DNA of 64,000 bases from the NCBI RefSeq assembly GCF_900230285.1, contig NZ_OCNK01000003.1, positions 558,001 to 622,000 on the forward strand. The letters run 5' to 3'. This DNA comes from Blastococcus haudaquaticus. Lineage in GTDB: Bacteria; Actinomycetota; Actinomycetes; Mycobacteriales; Geodermatophilaceae. Shown one piece after another: positions 25,353-33,956 of this stretch; position 1 is the stretch's first letter, and each line of letters begins with the position of its first letter. The position numbers and the translations under genes are program-made. The notes beneath the pieces are model-generated. The model searched no databases, was not told the origin of the DNA, and saw nothing but the letters and a program-made list of their open reading frames with translations.

Positions 25353-26366
25353 TCAGGCCGACGCCGGCGCGGGCGCCGCGGCCCGCGTCTCCACGGCGTC
25401 ACGGCGCTTGGCGGCGAGGCGGACCGGGTCGGGCCACTTGACGCCGCTCGCCCAGCCGAGCTTCTCGAACACCCAGATGACCCGGGCGCTGATGTCGATC
25501 TGCCCGCGGAGCACGCCGTGGCGGGCGCAGGTCGGGTCGGCGTGGTGCAGGTTGTGCCACGACTCGCCGGCGCTCAGGATCGCCAGCGGCCAGAAGTTCG
25601 TCGCCCGGTCGCGGCCGGGGGAGACGAAGGGCCGGTTGCCGACGACGTGGCAGACGGAGTTGATCGACCACGTCACGTGGTGCAGCAGGGCGACGCGGAC
25701 CAGCCCGGCCCAGAAGAACGCCGACCAGGCACCGGCCCAGGAGCCGGTCACCAGGCCGCCGATGAGCGCGGGGGCGGCGAGGCTGACGAAGGCCCACACC
25801 ACGAACAGCTTGCTGGTGGTGACCAGGGCGCCGTCCTTGAGCAGGTCGGGGGCGTAGCGCTCCTGGTTGGTCTTGCGCCGGTCGAACAGCCAGCCCAGGT
25901 GCGCGTGGAACATGCCCTTGAGCAGCGACCGCAGGTCGGTGCCGTAGCGCCACGGCGAGTGGGGGTCCCCGGCGCGGTCGGAGAAGGCGTGGTGGCGCCG
26001 GTGGTCGGCCACCCACTGGATGACCGGTCCCTGGATGGCCATCGACCCGGCGGCCGCCAGCGCCAGCCGCAGCGGCCGCTTCGCCTTGAACGACCCGTGC
26101 GTGAAGTGCCGGTGGTAGCCGACGGTCACGCCGAGGAGGGTCAGGTAGTAGAAGCCCACGGCCAGACCGACGTCGAGCCAGGACAGGCCCCATCCCCAGA
26201 CGGCGGGGACGATGGCGCCGAGGGCGAGGAACGGGACCAGCACGATCACGTAGAGCGTGATGATCTCGAGCGTGCTCTTCCGCCTGCCGATGGCGTTGGC
26301 GGGCAACCCGGCGTGGGGATCGGCGAGGGGAGGTGCCGTGGGCCGGGTGAGAACGGGAGCGGACAA
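25353..26366 (-). CDS. Acyl-CoA desaturase (delta-9 fatty-acid desaturase type)
   Basis: This 337-residue membrane di-iron enzyme introduces a double bond in acyl-CoA. It has the three histidine boxes HRHFTH, HRRHH and HNLHH, four membrane-spanning stretches between them, and an 'E. .HNLHHADPT' C-terminal box. The start is TTG 26366, 5 nt after an AGGAG site; no ATG or GTG fits as well, and the long open frame upstream overlaps tRNA-Gln and glmU. It probably adjusts membrane fluidity. Confidence 0.9.
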   Translation of the reverse strand: MSAPVLTRPTAPPLADPHAGLPANAIGRRKSTLEIITLYVIVLVPFLALGAIVPAVWGWGLSWLDVGLAVGFYYLTLLGVTVGYHRHFTHGSFKAKRPLRLALAAAGSMAIQGPVIQWVADHRRHHAFSDRAGDPHSPWRYGTDLRSLLKGMFHAHLGWLFDRRKTNQERYAPDLLKDGALVTTSKLFVVWAFVSLAAPALIGGLVTGSWAGAWSAFFWAGLVRVALLHHVTWSINSVCHVVGNRPFVSPGRDRATNFWPLAILSAGESWHNLHHADPTCARHGVLRGQIDISARVIWVFEKLGWASGVKWPDPVRLAAKRRDAVETRAAAPAPASA

Positions 26367-26569
26367 ATGAACTCCTGAGCGGTGTCTGGGCCTCGCGCGG
26401 GGTCGAGGACCATCCAGCGCCATGGCTACGTGCCCGTAACCTACGGCAGCGTAGGGAGCCCGGCGACTCGACCTCCGCGACCGGTGGGTGCCCGCAGAGC
26501 CGGGCGGCCCTAGGCTCGCCCCGGGTGCCCCGGCGGCACCCCCGTGGCCGGGCGGGACCGCGCCGCGGG

Positions 26570-26642
26570 TGGGGGATGGGGTAATCGGCAGCCCGCCGGC
26601 CTTTGGAGCCGTGCAGTCTCGGTTCGAGTCCGAGTCCCCCAG
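26570..26642 (+). tRNA. tRNA-Gln (TTG anticodon)
   Basis: A 73-nt cloverleaf has acceptor stem TGGGGGA/TCCCCCA (the U1:A72 pair is typical of tRNA-Gln), D stem GGGT/GCCC, anticodon arm CCGGC-CTTTGGA-GCCGT (anticodon TTG, one C:T mismatch at 27:43) and T arm CTCGG-TTCGAGT-CCGAG. CCA is not encoded. It lies 28 bp upstream of glmU on the same strand. Confidence 0.9.
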
Positions 26643-26670
26643 CGCACATGCCGTCCGTCTGAGGAGATCC

Positions 26671-28176
26671 GTGATCGCGCAGGAGACGTCCGTCGATGCA
26701 GCACCGGCGGTCGCCGCCGTCGTCGTCCTCGCCGCGGGGCAGGGGACCCGGATGCGGTCGTCGACCCCCAAGGTCCTGCACGCGCTGGGCGGGCGCAGCC
26801 TCCTGGGCCATGTCCTCGCCGCGGCGGAACCGCTCGGGGCGGCGACGACGGTCGTCGTCGTCGGCTCGGGGCGGGACCAGGTCGAGGCCCACCTCGCCGA
26901 CGTCGCCCCCGACGCGCTGGCGGTGGTGCAGGAGCAGCAGCTCGGCTCCGGGCACGCGGCCGGCGTCGCGCTCGCGGCGGTGCCCGAGCTCGAGGGCGCC
27001 GTCCTGGTCGTCAACGGGGACTCGCCCCTGCTGACCACCCGGACGCTCGGCACGCTGGTGGCCGCCCACGCCGCCGCCGGCAGCGTCTTCACCGTCCTCA
27101 CCGCCGAGGTCGACGACCCGACCGGCCTGGGCCGCATCATCCGGGACGAGCGGGGTGCCCCCGTGGCCATCGTCGAGGAGCGGGACGCCAGCGACGCGCA
27201 GCGCGCCATCCGCGAGGTCAACGCCGGCGTCTACGTCGCGAACGCGGCCACGCTGCGCCGGGTCCTGGCCGGCCTCGGGACGTCGAACGCGCAGGGCGAG
27301 CAGTACCTCACCGACGCGCTCGCACCGCTCGTCGCCGGTGGCGCTCCGACGGCCGCGGTCCGGGCAGACGACCCCGACGACGTCCTCGGCTGCAACGACC
27401 GCGCGGAACTCGCCGCCCGCCGGCGCACCCTCAACGACCGGGTCCTCGACGAGCTCATGCGCGGCGGGGTCACCGTGGTCGACCCGCAGACCACCTGGGT
27501 CGACGTCACCTGCACGGTCGGCGAGGACGCCCTCCTCGAGCCCGGTACCCAGCTGCGGGGGACGACCACGGTGGGCCCCGCCGCGGTCGTGGGCCCCGAC
27601 AGCACCCTCGTCGACTGCTCGGTCGCAGCCGGCGCGTCGGTGGTCCGGTCGCACTGCCTGGGCGCCGAGGTCGGCCCGGAGGCCACGGTAGGGCCGTTCA
27701 GCTACCTCCGCCCGGGCACGCGGCTGGCGCGGGGCGCCAAGGTGGGCGCCTTCGTCGAGACGAAGAACGTCGAGGTCGGTGAGGACTCGAAGGTGCCGCA
27801 CCTGTCCTACGTGGGTGACGCCACCATCGGCCGCGGCGCCAACATCGGTGCGGCGACCGTCTTCGTCAACTACGACGGGGTGGCCAAGCACCACACCACC
27901 GTCGGCGACCAGGTCCGCATCGGCTCGGACACCATGCTCGTGGCGCCCGTCACCGTCGGGGACGGCGCCTACACGGCGGCCGGTTCGGTCATCACCTCCG
28001 ACGTCCCCCCGGGGGCCATGGCCGTCGCGCGGGCCCCCCAGCGGAATGTGGGAGGCTGGGTGCGCCGCCGCCGCCCAGGAACGCCCGCGGCCGACGCCGC
28101 GGAAGCGGCGGAGAGCCGGGCGGAGGCGCTTTCCGGAGGCCGGGCCGACGCCTCCGGGGCGGACACCGACCAGTAG
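26671..28176 (+). CDS. glmU: Bifunctional N-acetylglucosamine-1-P uridylyltransferase / glucosamine-1-P acetyltransferase
   Basis: This 501-residue enzyme makes UDP-GlcNAc for peptidoglycan and envelope polysaccharides. The N-terminal Rossmann-like domain begins VVLAAGQGTRMRSSTPKVLH and has VNGDSPLL. The C-terminal left-handed beta-helix has hexapeptide repeats and the GRGANIGAATVFVNYDGVAKH acetyl-transfer segment. GTG 26671 follows GAGGAG by 4 nt. The acidic/Ala-rich tail after about residue 470 is variable in the family. prs follows 14 nt downstream, so they are probably one operon. Confidence 0.96.
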   Translation: MIAQETSVDAAPAVAAVVVLAAGQGTRMRSSTPKVLHALGGRSLLGHVLAAAEPLGAATTVVVVGSGRDQVEAHLADVAPDALAVVQEQQLGSGHAAGVALAAVPELEGAVLVVNGDSPLLTTRTLGTLVAAHAAAGSVFTVLTAEVDDPTGLGRIIRDERGAPVAIVEERDASDAQRAIREVNAGVYVANAATLRRVLAGLGTSNAQGEQYLTDALAPLVAGGAPTAAVRADDPDDVLGCNDRAELAARRRTLNDRVLDELMRGGVTVVDPQTTWVDVTCTVGEDALLEPGTQLRGTTTVGPAAVVGPDSTLVDCSVAAGASVVRSHCLGAEVGPEATVGPFSYLRPGTRLARGAKVGAFVETKNVEVGEDSKVPHLSYVGDATIGRGANIGAATVFVNYDGVAKHHTTVGDQVRIGSDTMLVAPVTVGDGAYTAAGSVITSDVPPGAMAVARAPQRNVGGWVRRRRPGTPAADAAEAAESRAEALSGGRADASGADTDQ

Positions 28177-28190
28177 GGACTTACACGCCG

Positions 28191-29171
28191 ATGAGCGCGA
28201 TCCGGCAGGCGAACAGCAAGAGCCTGATGCTCTTCTCCGGGCGGGCCTACCCCGAGCTGACGACGGAGATCGCCGGGCACCTGGGTGTGACCCCGACGCC
28301 CACGGCGTCGTACGAGTTCGCGAACGGCGAGCTCTTCGTCCGGTTCGAGGAGTCCGTCCGGGGCTGCGACGCCTTCGTCGTCCAGAGCCACACGGCACCG
28401 ATCAACACCTGGCTCATGGAGCAGCTGATCATGGTCGACGCGCTCAAGCGCGCCTCGGCCAAGCGGATCACCGTCGTGGCGCCGTTCTTCCCCTACGCGC
28501 GTCAGGACAAGAAGCACCGCGGCCGCGAGCCGATCTCCGCCCGCCTGGTCGCCGACATGTTCAAGACCGCCGGCGCCGACCGGCTGATGACCGTCGACCT
28601 GCACACCGCCCAGATCCAGGGCTTCTTCGACGGCCCGGTCGACCACCTCTTCGCCCTGGACCTCTTGGTCGCGCACGTCTGCGAGCGCTGGGGCGACCGC
28701 GACATCACCGTCGTCTCGCCCGACTCGGGCCGGGTCCGCGTGGCCGAGCGCTGGACCGACAAGCTCGGCGGCGTCCCGCTGGCGTTCATCCACAAGACCC
28801 GCGACCCGCTGAAGCCCAACGAGGTCAAGGCCAACCGCGTCGTCGGCGACGTCGCCGGGCGCGTCTGCATCCTCGTCGACGACATGATCGACACCGGCGG
28901 CACGATCGTGAAGGCCGCCGAGACCCTGTTCGAGGCCGGTGCCGCCGACGTGATCGTCACCGCCACCCACGGCGTCCTCTCCGGACCGGCCGTCGACCGG
29001 CTGAAGAACAGCAAGGTCAGCGAGGTCATCGTGACCAACACGCTGCCCATCGAGCCCGAGCGGCACTTCGACAAGCTCACCGTCCTCTCGATCGCCCCGC
29101 TGCTCGCGCGGGCCATCAAGGAGGTCTTCGAGGACGGCTCGGTCACGAGCCTCTTCGACGGCGCCAGTTGA
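28191..29171 (+). CDS. prs: Ribose-phosphate pyrophosphokinase
   Basis: This 326-residue enzyme makes PRPP from ribose-5-phosphate and ATP for nucleotide, His and Trp synthesis. It shows SYEFANGELFVRFEESVRG, the ATP loop FPYARQDKKHRGREPISA, DLHTAQIQGFFDGPVDHLFA, and the PRPP-binding signature VDDMIDTGGTI at about 228-238. Length and motif order are standard for class I PRPP synthetases. It lies 14 nt after glmU. Confidence 0.97.
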   Translation: MSAIRQANSKSLMLFSGRAYPELTTEIAGHLGVTPTPTASYEFANGELFVRFEESVRGCDAFVVQSHTAPINTWLMEQLIMVDALKRASAKRITVVAPFFPYARQDKKHRGREPISARLVADMFKTAGADRLMTVDLHTAQIQGFFDGPVDHLFALDLLVAHVCERWGDRDITVVSPDSGRVRVAERWTDKLGGVPLAFIHKTRDPLKPNEVKANRVVGDVAGRVCILVDDMIDTGGTIVKAAETLFEAGAADVIVTATHGVLSGPAVDRLKNSKVSEVIVTNTLPIEPERHFDKLTVLSIAPLLARAIKEVFEDGSVTSLFDGAS

Positions 29172-29233
29172 TCTGTCGTCCTCCGGACGACACCGCCACC
29201 AAGTGCCGTCCCGGCCTGCCTTGAGCCCTTCTC

Positions 29234-29275
29234 GTCCTGACTCGGGGGACCCTCCGGGCTCCCGCTCCTCAGGAC
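29234..29275. repeat. Palindromic extragenic element, copy 1
   Basis: GTCCTGA at the left end pairs with TCAGGAC at the right end. The 26-nt core (29242-29267) matches copy 2 at 25 of 26 positions. It lies 62 bp past the prs stop and could be a terminator or REP-like element. Confidence 0.8.
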
Positions 29276-29297
29276 CGCTTCGCCGGGTTGCTTGCCC

Positions 29298-29339
29298 GTC
29301 GTCCTTCGGGGGACCCTCCGGGCCCCCGCTCAGGACGAC
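29298..29339. repeat. Palindromic extragenic element, copy 2
   Basis: GTCGTCCT pairs with AGGACGAC around the same 26-nt core as copy 1 (29306-29331). The two copies are direct repeats 64 bp apart. The outer arms differ between copies but each remains self-complementary. Confidence 0.8.
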
Positions 29340-29496
29340 CCTCGGTCCGGTCGCGTAGTCTTGCTCGCGTTGCCCGGCGAGGGAGCTTCTGCTCCGTGAT
29401 CGACGTGCATGCCCCGGTGGTCGAAGCCCCTGACGGTGTGCCCGCGCTCGTGCGCCGGCCCGCAGACCCGATCCACCTCCTGAGGAGCACATCACC

Positions 29497-30201
29497 GTGG
29501 CTGACTTCCGCCTCGAAGCCGAGATCCGCACCGAGTTCGGCAAGGGCAGTGCTCGTCGCACCCGCCGCGCCGGTCGCGTCCCCGCCGTCCTGTACGGGCA
29601 CGGCCAGGACGTCGTCCACCTGTCGCTGCCCGCCCGCGAGTTCGCCGCGGCCCTGCGCAACGGCGGCTCGAACGCCCTCCTGACCGTCGTCATCGACGGC
29701 AAGGACCAGCTGGCCCTGACCAAGGCCGTGCAGCGCGACCCGATCCGGCGCATCCACGAGCACGTGGATCTGGTCATCGTGCGCCGCGGCGAGAAGGTCA
29801 CCGTCGACGTGCCGATCGTCGTCATCGGTGACACCACCCCCGACGTCCTGGTCAGCATCGAGCTGAACACCGTCTCGGTGCAGGTGGCTGCCACGAACAT
29901 CCCCGAGTCGATCGAGGTCGACGTCACCGGCCGTGGGGTCGGGGAGGGCTTCACCGTCGCCGACCTGCCCCTGCCGAGTGGCGCCACGCTGCTCACCGAC
30001 GCCGAGGCGCTCGTCGTCAACCTCATGGGCGCCCCGTCCGCCGAGGCCCTCGAGGCCGAGCTGGAGGAAGCCGAAGCCGAGGCCGGCATCGAGCGCGAGG
30101 AGTCCGACGAGGCTGCCGAGGGCGCCGGCGAGGGCGACGTCGTCCCGGAGCCGCAGGACCAGGGCAGCGGCGAGTCGATCGAGTCCACCGAGAACAGCTG
30201 A
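29497..30201 (+). CDS. rplY: 50S ribosomal protein L25 / general stress protein Ctc
   Basis: This 234-residue protein has the L25 beta-barrel at about 1-95 ([28 protein letters not shown]; 5S rRNA binding) and a TL5-type C-terminal domain at about 100-185. An acidic tail ([22 protein letters not shown]) is typical of actinobacterial Ctc proteins. GTG 29497 follows GAGGAG by 9 nt. pth follows. Confidence 0.95.
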   Translation: MADFRLEAEIRTEFGKGSARRTRRAGRVPAVLYGHGQDVVHLSLPAREFAAALRNGGSNALLTVVIDGKDQLALTKAVQRDPIRRIHEHVDLVIVRRGEKVTVDVPIVVIGDTTPDVLVSIELNTVSVQVAATNIPESIEVDVTGRGVGEGFTVADLPLPSGATLLTDAEALVVNLMGAPSAEALEAELEEAEAEAGIEREESDEAAEGAGEGDVVPEPQDQGSGESIESTENS

Positions 30202-30209
30202 GGGACGCG

Positions 30210-30854
30210 CTGACCGAGAGCACGACCCGCGGGGGCGCCGGCACTGCCGGCGCCCCCGTCTCGCGCGTCTCCGAAGGGCCCTTCCTCGTCGTCGGCCTGG
30301 GGAACCCCGGTCCCGGCTACGCGGGCAACCGGCACAACGTCGGCGTCATGGTGCTGGAGGAGCTGGCCGCGCGTGCCGGCATCCGGCTCTCGGCCGGCAA
30401 GGGGGCCCGCGCGCGTGCCGTGGCGGGGGAGGGGCGCCTGGCCGGCCGGCGGGTCGTCCTGGCCCGGCCGCTGACCTACATGAACGAGTCGGGCAGCCCC
30501 GTCCGCGGCCTGCTGGACTACCACCACCTCCCTGTCGAGGACCTCGTCGTCGTGCACGACGAACTCGACCTCCCGTTCGCGACCGTCCGGCTCAAGCGTG
30601 GCGGCGGCGAGGGCGGGCACAACGGCCTGCGCTCCATCTCCCGCTCGACCGGCACCAAGGACTATCTCCGGGTGCGGGTCGGGATCGGCCGTCCGCCCGG
30701 CCGGCAGGACCCGGCGGACTTCGTCCTCAAGGACTTCTCCGCCGTCGAGCGCAAGGAGCTGGACCTCCTCGTCGCCGAGGCCGCGGACGCCGCCGAGGAG
30801 CTCCTCGTGCGGGGGCTCGAGGCCGCGCAGAACGTGGTCCACCCGCGTACCTGA
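30210..30854 (+). CDS. pth: Peptidyl-tRNA hydrolase
   Basis: The enzyme releases tRNA from dropped-off peptidyl-tRNA. Motifs are [20 protein letters not shown] with the catalytic His, [20 protein letters not shown] with the catalytic Asp, and [13 protein letters not shown]. The first ATG (30348) is inside the conserved core, so initiation must lie upstream, where no ATG/GTG/TTG is in frame. CTG 30210 is chosen (214 residues) because GAGGGA precedes it by 4 nt, 9 bases after the rplY stop. A 12-bp-arm hairpin lies inside its first codons. Confidence 0.92.
   Translation: MTESTTRGGAGTAGAPVSRVSEGPFLVVGLGNPGPGYAGNRHNVGVMVLEELAARAGIRLSAGKGARARAVAGEGRLAGRRVVLARPLTYMNESGSPVRGLLDYHHLPVEDLVVVHDELDLPFATVRLKRGGGEGGHNGLRSISRSTGTKDYLRVRVGIGRPPGRQDPADFVLKDFSAVERKELDLLVAEAADAAEELLVRGLEAAQNVVHPRT
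30231..30257 (+). terminator. Terminator-like hairpin inside the 5' end of pth
   Basis: GGGGGCGCCGGC (30231-30242), loop ACT and GCCGGCGCCCCC (30246-30257) form a perfect 12-bp stem 30 nt after the rplY stop. There is no U tract. It would stall or attenuate transcription or translation into pth, or be melted by ribosomes that start at CTG 30210. Confidence 0.4.
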
Positions 30855-30892
30855 GCGCACCCGGCGCGACCGCCGCCCGCCCCCTCCCCAAA

Positions 30893-31021
30893 GGGTGATA
30901 ACCCGGTCCTGCCGTTGACGCTGTCTGTGACGCACTGTGATGGTGTGTCGGACGTCGACCAGTCTCGTCGGGCGAAAGCCGCAGATCCAGGCGGGAAATC
31001 CCGCCGAGTTGCCGCTGGTCG
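30893..31021 (+). promoter_or_regulatory. Promoter region and structured leader of the exopolysaccharide locus
   Basis: A palindrome GGGTGATAACCC (30893-30904) is followed by a -35-like TTGACG (30915-30920). The leader folds with an outer stem CGACCAG (30956-30962)/CTGGTCG (31015-31021) that encloses a strong hairpin GGCGGG-AAAT-CCCGCC (30990-31005). The -10 is not clear. It is placed for control of the first EPS gene. Confidence 0.4.
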
Positions 31022-31047
31022 ATTACACAGCGTCAACGGGGGGCATC

Positions 31048-32562
31048 GTGCTGCTGGACTCTGCCGGGCTGCAGGGCGGTCTGGAGCGCCTGCCGATCCC
31101 TCGGTCGGGCTCGGGCGAGCCCCCCACCGGGTTGCTGCCGCGGCCCGCTCGCTCCGTGGGCCGGCGCACCGCGCCGTGGGTCCGCCGCTACGCCGTCGGT
31201 CTCGCCGTCTTCGAGACCGTCGCCGCTGCGGCCGCGGGAGCCGGCGTCCTCCTCACCCGGACCGAGGAGGTCCACCTCGCCAGCTCCTCGTTCTGGGGCT
31301 CGGTCGGCCTCGTCGCCGCGTGGCCCCTGGTGCTGCTCGCCGTCGGCGCGTACTCGGAGCGGGTGTTCGGCACCGGCAGCGACGAGTACCGCCGGGTCGG
31401 GCGAGCCGGCTTCCTCCTCCTGGCCTTCGCCGGGTTCATCTCCTACGCCGCGGCGCTCGACCTGAGCCGCGCGCTGGTCGTCGTCGCCGTGCCCACCCTG
31501 GCGATCGTGACCCTGCTCGGCCGGTACGCCGCACGGTGCCAGCTCCGGCGGTTGCGGGCTCGGGGCCACTGCACCCGGAAGGTCGTCGTCGTCGGCCGGG
31601 GCGGTGCGGTTCTCGAGTTGGCTGCCCGCGTGCGCCGTGAGCACTACGCAGGACTCGACGTCGTCGGCTTCTGCGTCACCCCTGCCGACCGGACCCGCGT
31701 GACCGATGTGGCCGGGGTGCCCGTCGGCGGCCTCGACGACGTGGTGGACATGGCCGCCCGGCTGGGCGCCGACACGATCGCCGTCACCTCGGCCAGCGAG
31801 ACCGCGGCGCAGTACCTGCGGCAGCTGTCCTGGCAGCTCGAGGGCACCGGTGTCGAGCTGCTCGTCGCCCCCGGCCTGATCGAGGTCGCCGGACCACGGC
31901 TGCACATCCGGCCCTTCGAAGGCCTCCCGCTCCTCTCCGTCGAGCAGCCCCGCTTCGAGGGCTGGCGCCGCCTGGTGAAGGGCGGGATGGACCGCCTCGT
32001 CGCCGCGGCGGGGCTGCTCGCCCTGTCGCCGGCGCTGCTCGCCATCGGCCTCGCCGTCGCCGCCACCAGCCCGGGGCCGGTGCTCTACCGGCAGGAGCGC
32101 GTCGGCCTGAACGGGCGCTCGTTCACGATGCTCAAGTTCCGCAGCATGGTCGTGGACGCCGACCAGCAGGTCGACTCGCTGCAAGGCGCGAACATCTCCG
32201 ACGGGCTCCTGTTCAAGATGCGGGAGGACCCTCGCGTCACCACGGTCGGCCGGTGGCTGCGCCGCCTCTCCCTCGACGAGCTCCCGCAGCTGCTCAACGT
32301 CCTCGGCGGCTCGATGTCCCTGGTCGGTCCGCGTCCGCCGCTGCCGGTCGAGGTCGCCCGCTACGACTCCTCGGTGAGCCGACGCCTCCTCGTCAAGCCC
32401 GGGCTCACCGGGCTGTGGCAGGTCTCCGGCCGCAGCGACCTCCCGTGGGAGGAGGCCGTGCGCCTCGACCTCCGGTACGTCGAGAACTGGTCCCTGGCCA
32501 CCGACCTGCTCATCATCGCCAAGACCGCTCGAGCCGTCCTGAGCCGTTCCGGCGCCTACTGA
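31048..32562 (+). CDS. Polyprenyl-phosphate sugar phosphotransferase (WbaP/CpsE-like), EPS initiation
   Basis: This 504-residue membrane enzyme moves a sugar-1-phosphate from a nucleotide sugar to undecaprenyl-phosphate, the first step of EPS repeat-unit assembly. Four N-terminal helices lead to a Rossmann-like CoA-binding-type domain (KVVVVGRGG...). A membrane re-entrant helix and the catalytic domain follow, with LYRQERVGLNGRSFTMLKFRSMVVDA, LSLDELPQLLNVLGGSMSLVGPRPP and KPGLTGLWQVSGRS. The start GTG 31048 lies 4 nt after GGGGGG; an in-frame start at 30937 would run through the structured leader. It is the first gene of the EPS locus. Confidence 0.92.
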   Translation: MLLDSAGLQGGLERLPIPRSGSGEPPTGLLPRPARSVGRRTAPWVRRYAVGLAVFETVAAAAAGAGVLLTRTEEVHLASSSFWGSVGLVAAWPLVLLAVGAYSERVFGTGSDEYRRVGRAGFLLLAFAGFISYAAALDLSRALVVVAVPTLAIVTLLGRYAARCQLRRLRARGHCTRKVVVVGRGGAVLELAARVRREHYAGLDVVGFCVTPADRTRVTDVAGVPVGGLDDVVDMAARLGADTIAVTSASETAAQYLRQLSWQLEGTGVELLVAPGLIEVAGPRLHIRPFEGLPLLSVEQPRFEGWRRLVKGGMDRLVAAAGLLALSPALLAIGLAVAATSPGPVLYRQERVGLNGRSFTMLKFRSMVVDADQQVDSLQGANISDGLLFKMREDPRVTTVGRWLRRLSLDELPQLLNVLGGSMSLVGPRPPLPVEVARYDSSVSRRLLVKPGLTGLWQVSGRSDLPWEEAVRLDLRYVENWSLATDLLIIAKTARAVLSRSGAY

Positions 32563-32660
32563 CGCTGAGTCCCCGCGTCACCCCGCAGGGTTAGAGGGGG
32601 CAGCGGTGCGGTGATCTTCCGTCCTACCGTCAGCCGATGGGTTGACATCGCAGGAAGGCC

Positions 32661-33956
32661 GTGCCTGGCCCTCCTCCTGAATCGAACGGACCTCACGTGG
32701 ACGCGCTGAGCATCGCGATGATCGGGACACGCGGTGTCCCCGCGCGCTACGGCGGCTTCGAGACCGCCGTCGAGGAGGTCGGCAAGCGCCTGGCCGACCG
32801 CGGTCACCGCGTGGTCGTCTACTGCCGCACCACCCCCGGAGACGAGGCCCGGCCGGAGACCTACCTCGGCATGGAGCTGGTCCACCTCCCGGCGGCCCGC
32901 AAACGGTCGCTGGAGACCCTCAGCCACTCGGCGCTCTCCGTCGGGCACCTGCTCCGGCACCGCACCGACGCCGCCTTCGTCTTCAACGCCGCCAACGCGC
33001 CCCTCCTGCCGGCCGTCCGCGCCATGGGCGTGCCCGTCGCCACGCACGTCGACGGCCTGGAGTGGAAGCGCGCCAAGTGGGGGAAGGCCGGACGCCGGTA
33101 CTACCGGATGGCGGAGTCGCTGGCCGTCCGCTGGTCGGACGTGCTGATCGCCGACGCCCAGGGGATCGCCGACTACTACCGCTCGGAGTTCGACGCGCCC
33201 ACCTCCCTGCTGACCTACGGGGCGCCGCTCATCGCACCCGGGGAGGACCGGCTCGCCGAGCTCGGGCTCGACAGCCGCGGCTACCACCTCGTGGTGGCCC
33301 GGTTCGAGCCGGAGAACCACGTGGACGTCATCGTCGACGGCTACCGGCGCAGCGGCGCGACCCTGCCCCTCGTCGTGGTGGGCTCGGCCCCGTACTCCGA
33401 CGCCTACACCGCCCGGGTGCACGAGCTGGCCGACGACCGGGTCCGGTTCCTCGGCGGGGTGTGGGACCAGACGCAGCTCGATCAGCTCTACGCCCACTCG
33501 TACTCCTACCTGCACGGCCACTCGGTCGGCGGGACCAACCCGTCGCTGCTGCGGGCGATCGGTGCGGGCACCGCCGTGATCGCGTACGACGTCGACTTCA
33601 ACCGCGAGGTCCTGCGCGACGCGGGGCGGTACTTCTCGTCCGCGGACGAGGTGCGCGGTGCTGTCGAAGCGGCCGAGGCCGATCCCGTCCGCACCGCCGC
33701 CGCCGCCGCGCGGTCCCGCCAGCTGGCCACGCGCTACGACTGGGACGTCGTCGCCGTCGGCTACGAGGAGCTCGCGCGATGCCTCGCCGAGCGACGGTTC
33801 TCGCCCGTCCGCCCCTCCGGCAGGAGGTCGCCGGCCCGCGAGCAGAGCGCTCCCGACGAGAGCCCGCTGCAGCTCGCGCTGCCGTCCCAGCAGGACCGCA
33901 GTCCCCAGTTCCTCGTCCGCCCGACCCACGCATGGACGCCGAAGGTGCCGCAATGA
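32661..33956 (+). CDS. Glycosyltransferase, DUF1972/GT4 type
   Basis: This 431-residue GT-B enzyme opens with IAMIGTRGVPARYGGFETAVEEV, the signature of DUF1972 glycosyltransferases (rhamnosyl- and similar transferases of EPS loci). It has a second nucleotide-sugar domain with VARFEPENHVD and GHSVGGTNPSLLRA. The last ~60 residues (Ser/Arg/Gln-rich) are extra. GTG 32661 lies 5 nt after AGGA; GTG 32697 is an alternative. The stop overlaps the next start (ATGA), showing coupling. Confidence 0.9.
   Translation: MPGPPPESNGPHVDALSIAMIGTRGVPARYGGFETAVEEVGKRLADRGHRVVVYCRTTPGDEARPETYLGMELVHLPAARKRSLETLSHSALSVGHLLRHRTDAAFVFNAANAPLLPAVRAMGVPVATHVDGLEWKRAKWGKAGRRYYRMAESLAVRWSDVLIADAQGIADYYRSEFDAPTSLLTYGAPLIAPGEDRLAELGLDSRGYHLVVARFEPENHVDVIVDGYRRSGATLPLVVVGSAPYSDAYTARVHELADDRVRFLGGVWDQTQLDQLYAHSYSYLHGHSVGGTNPSLLRAIGAGTAVIAYDVDFNREVLRDAGRYFSSADEVRGAVEAAEADPVRTAAAAARSRQLATRYDWDVVAVGYEELARCLAERRFSPVRPSGRRSPAREQSAPDESPLQLALPSQQDRSPQFLVRPTHAWTPKVPQ

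Larger units (their letters stand above)
29172..29496. other. Gene-free interval before rplY with palindromic repeats and leader
   Basis: This 325-bp interval contains two copies of a hairpin-forming element (29234-29339), a possible -10 TAGTCT near 29355, and a leader of about 130 nt with a GGAGC/GCTCC hairpin near 29381-29394. It ends in the GAGGAG site of rplY. Open frames across it are not supported. Confidence 0.5.

Noticed and set aside
30348-30854. pth starting at ATG 30348
   Set aside because: This would delete GNPG and the catalytic His region.
30956-31021. c-di-GMP-I (GEMM) riboswitch
   Set aside because: GGCGAAAGCC and GAGTTGCCGC recall its 3' half, but the required GGCAAACC segment and helix P2 are missing.
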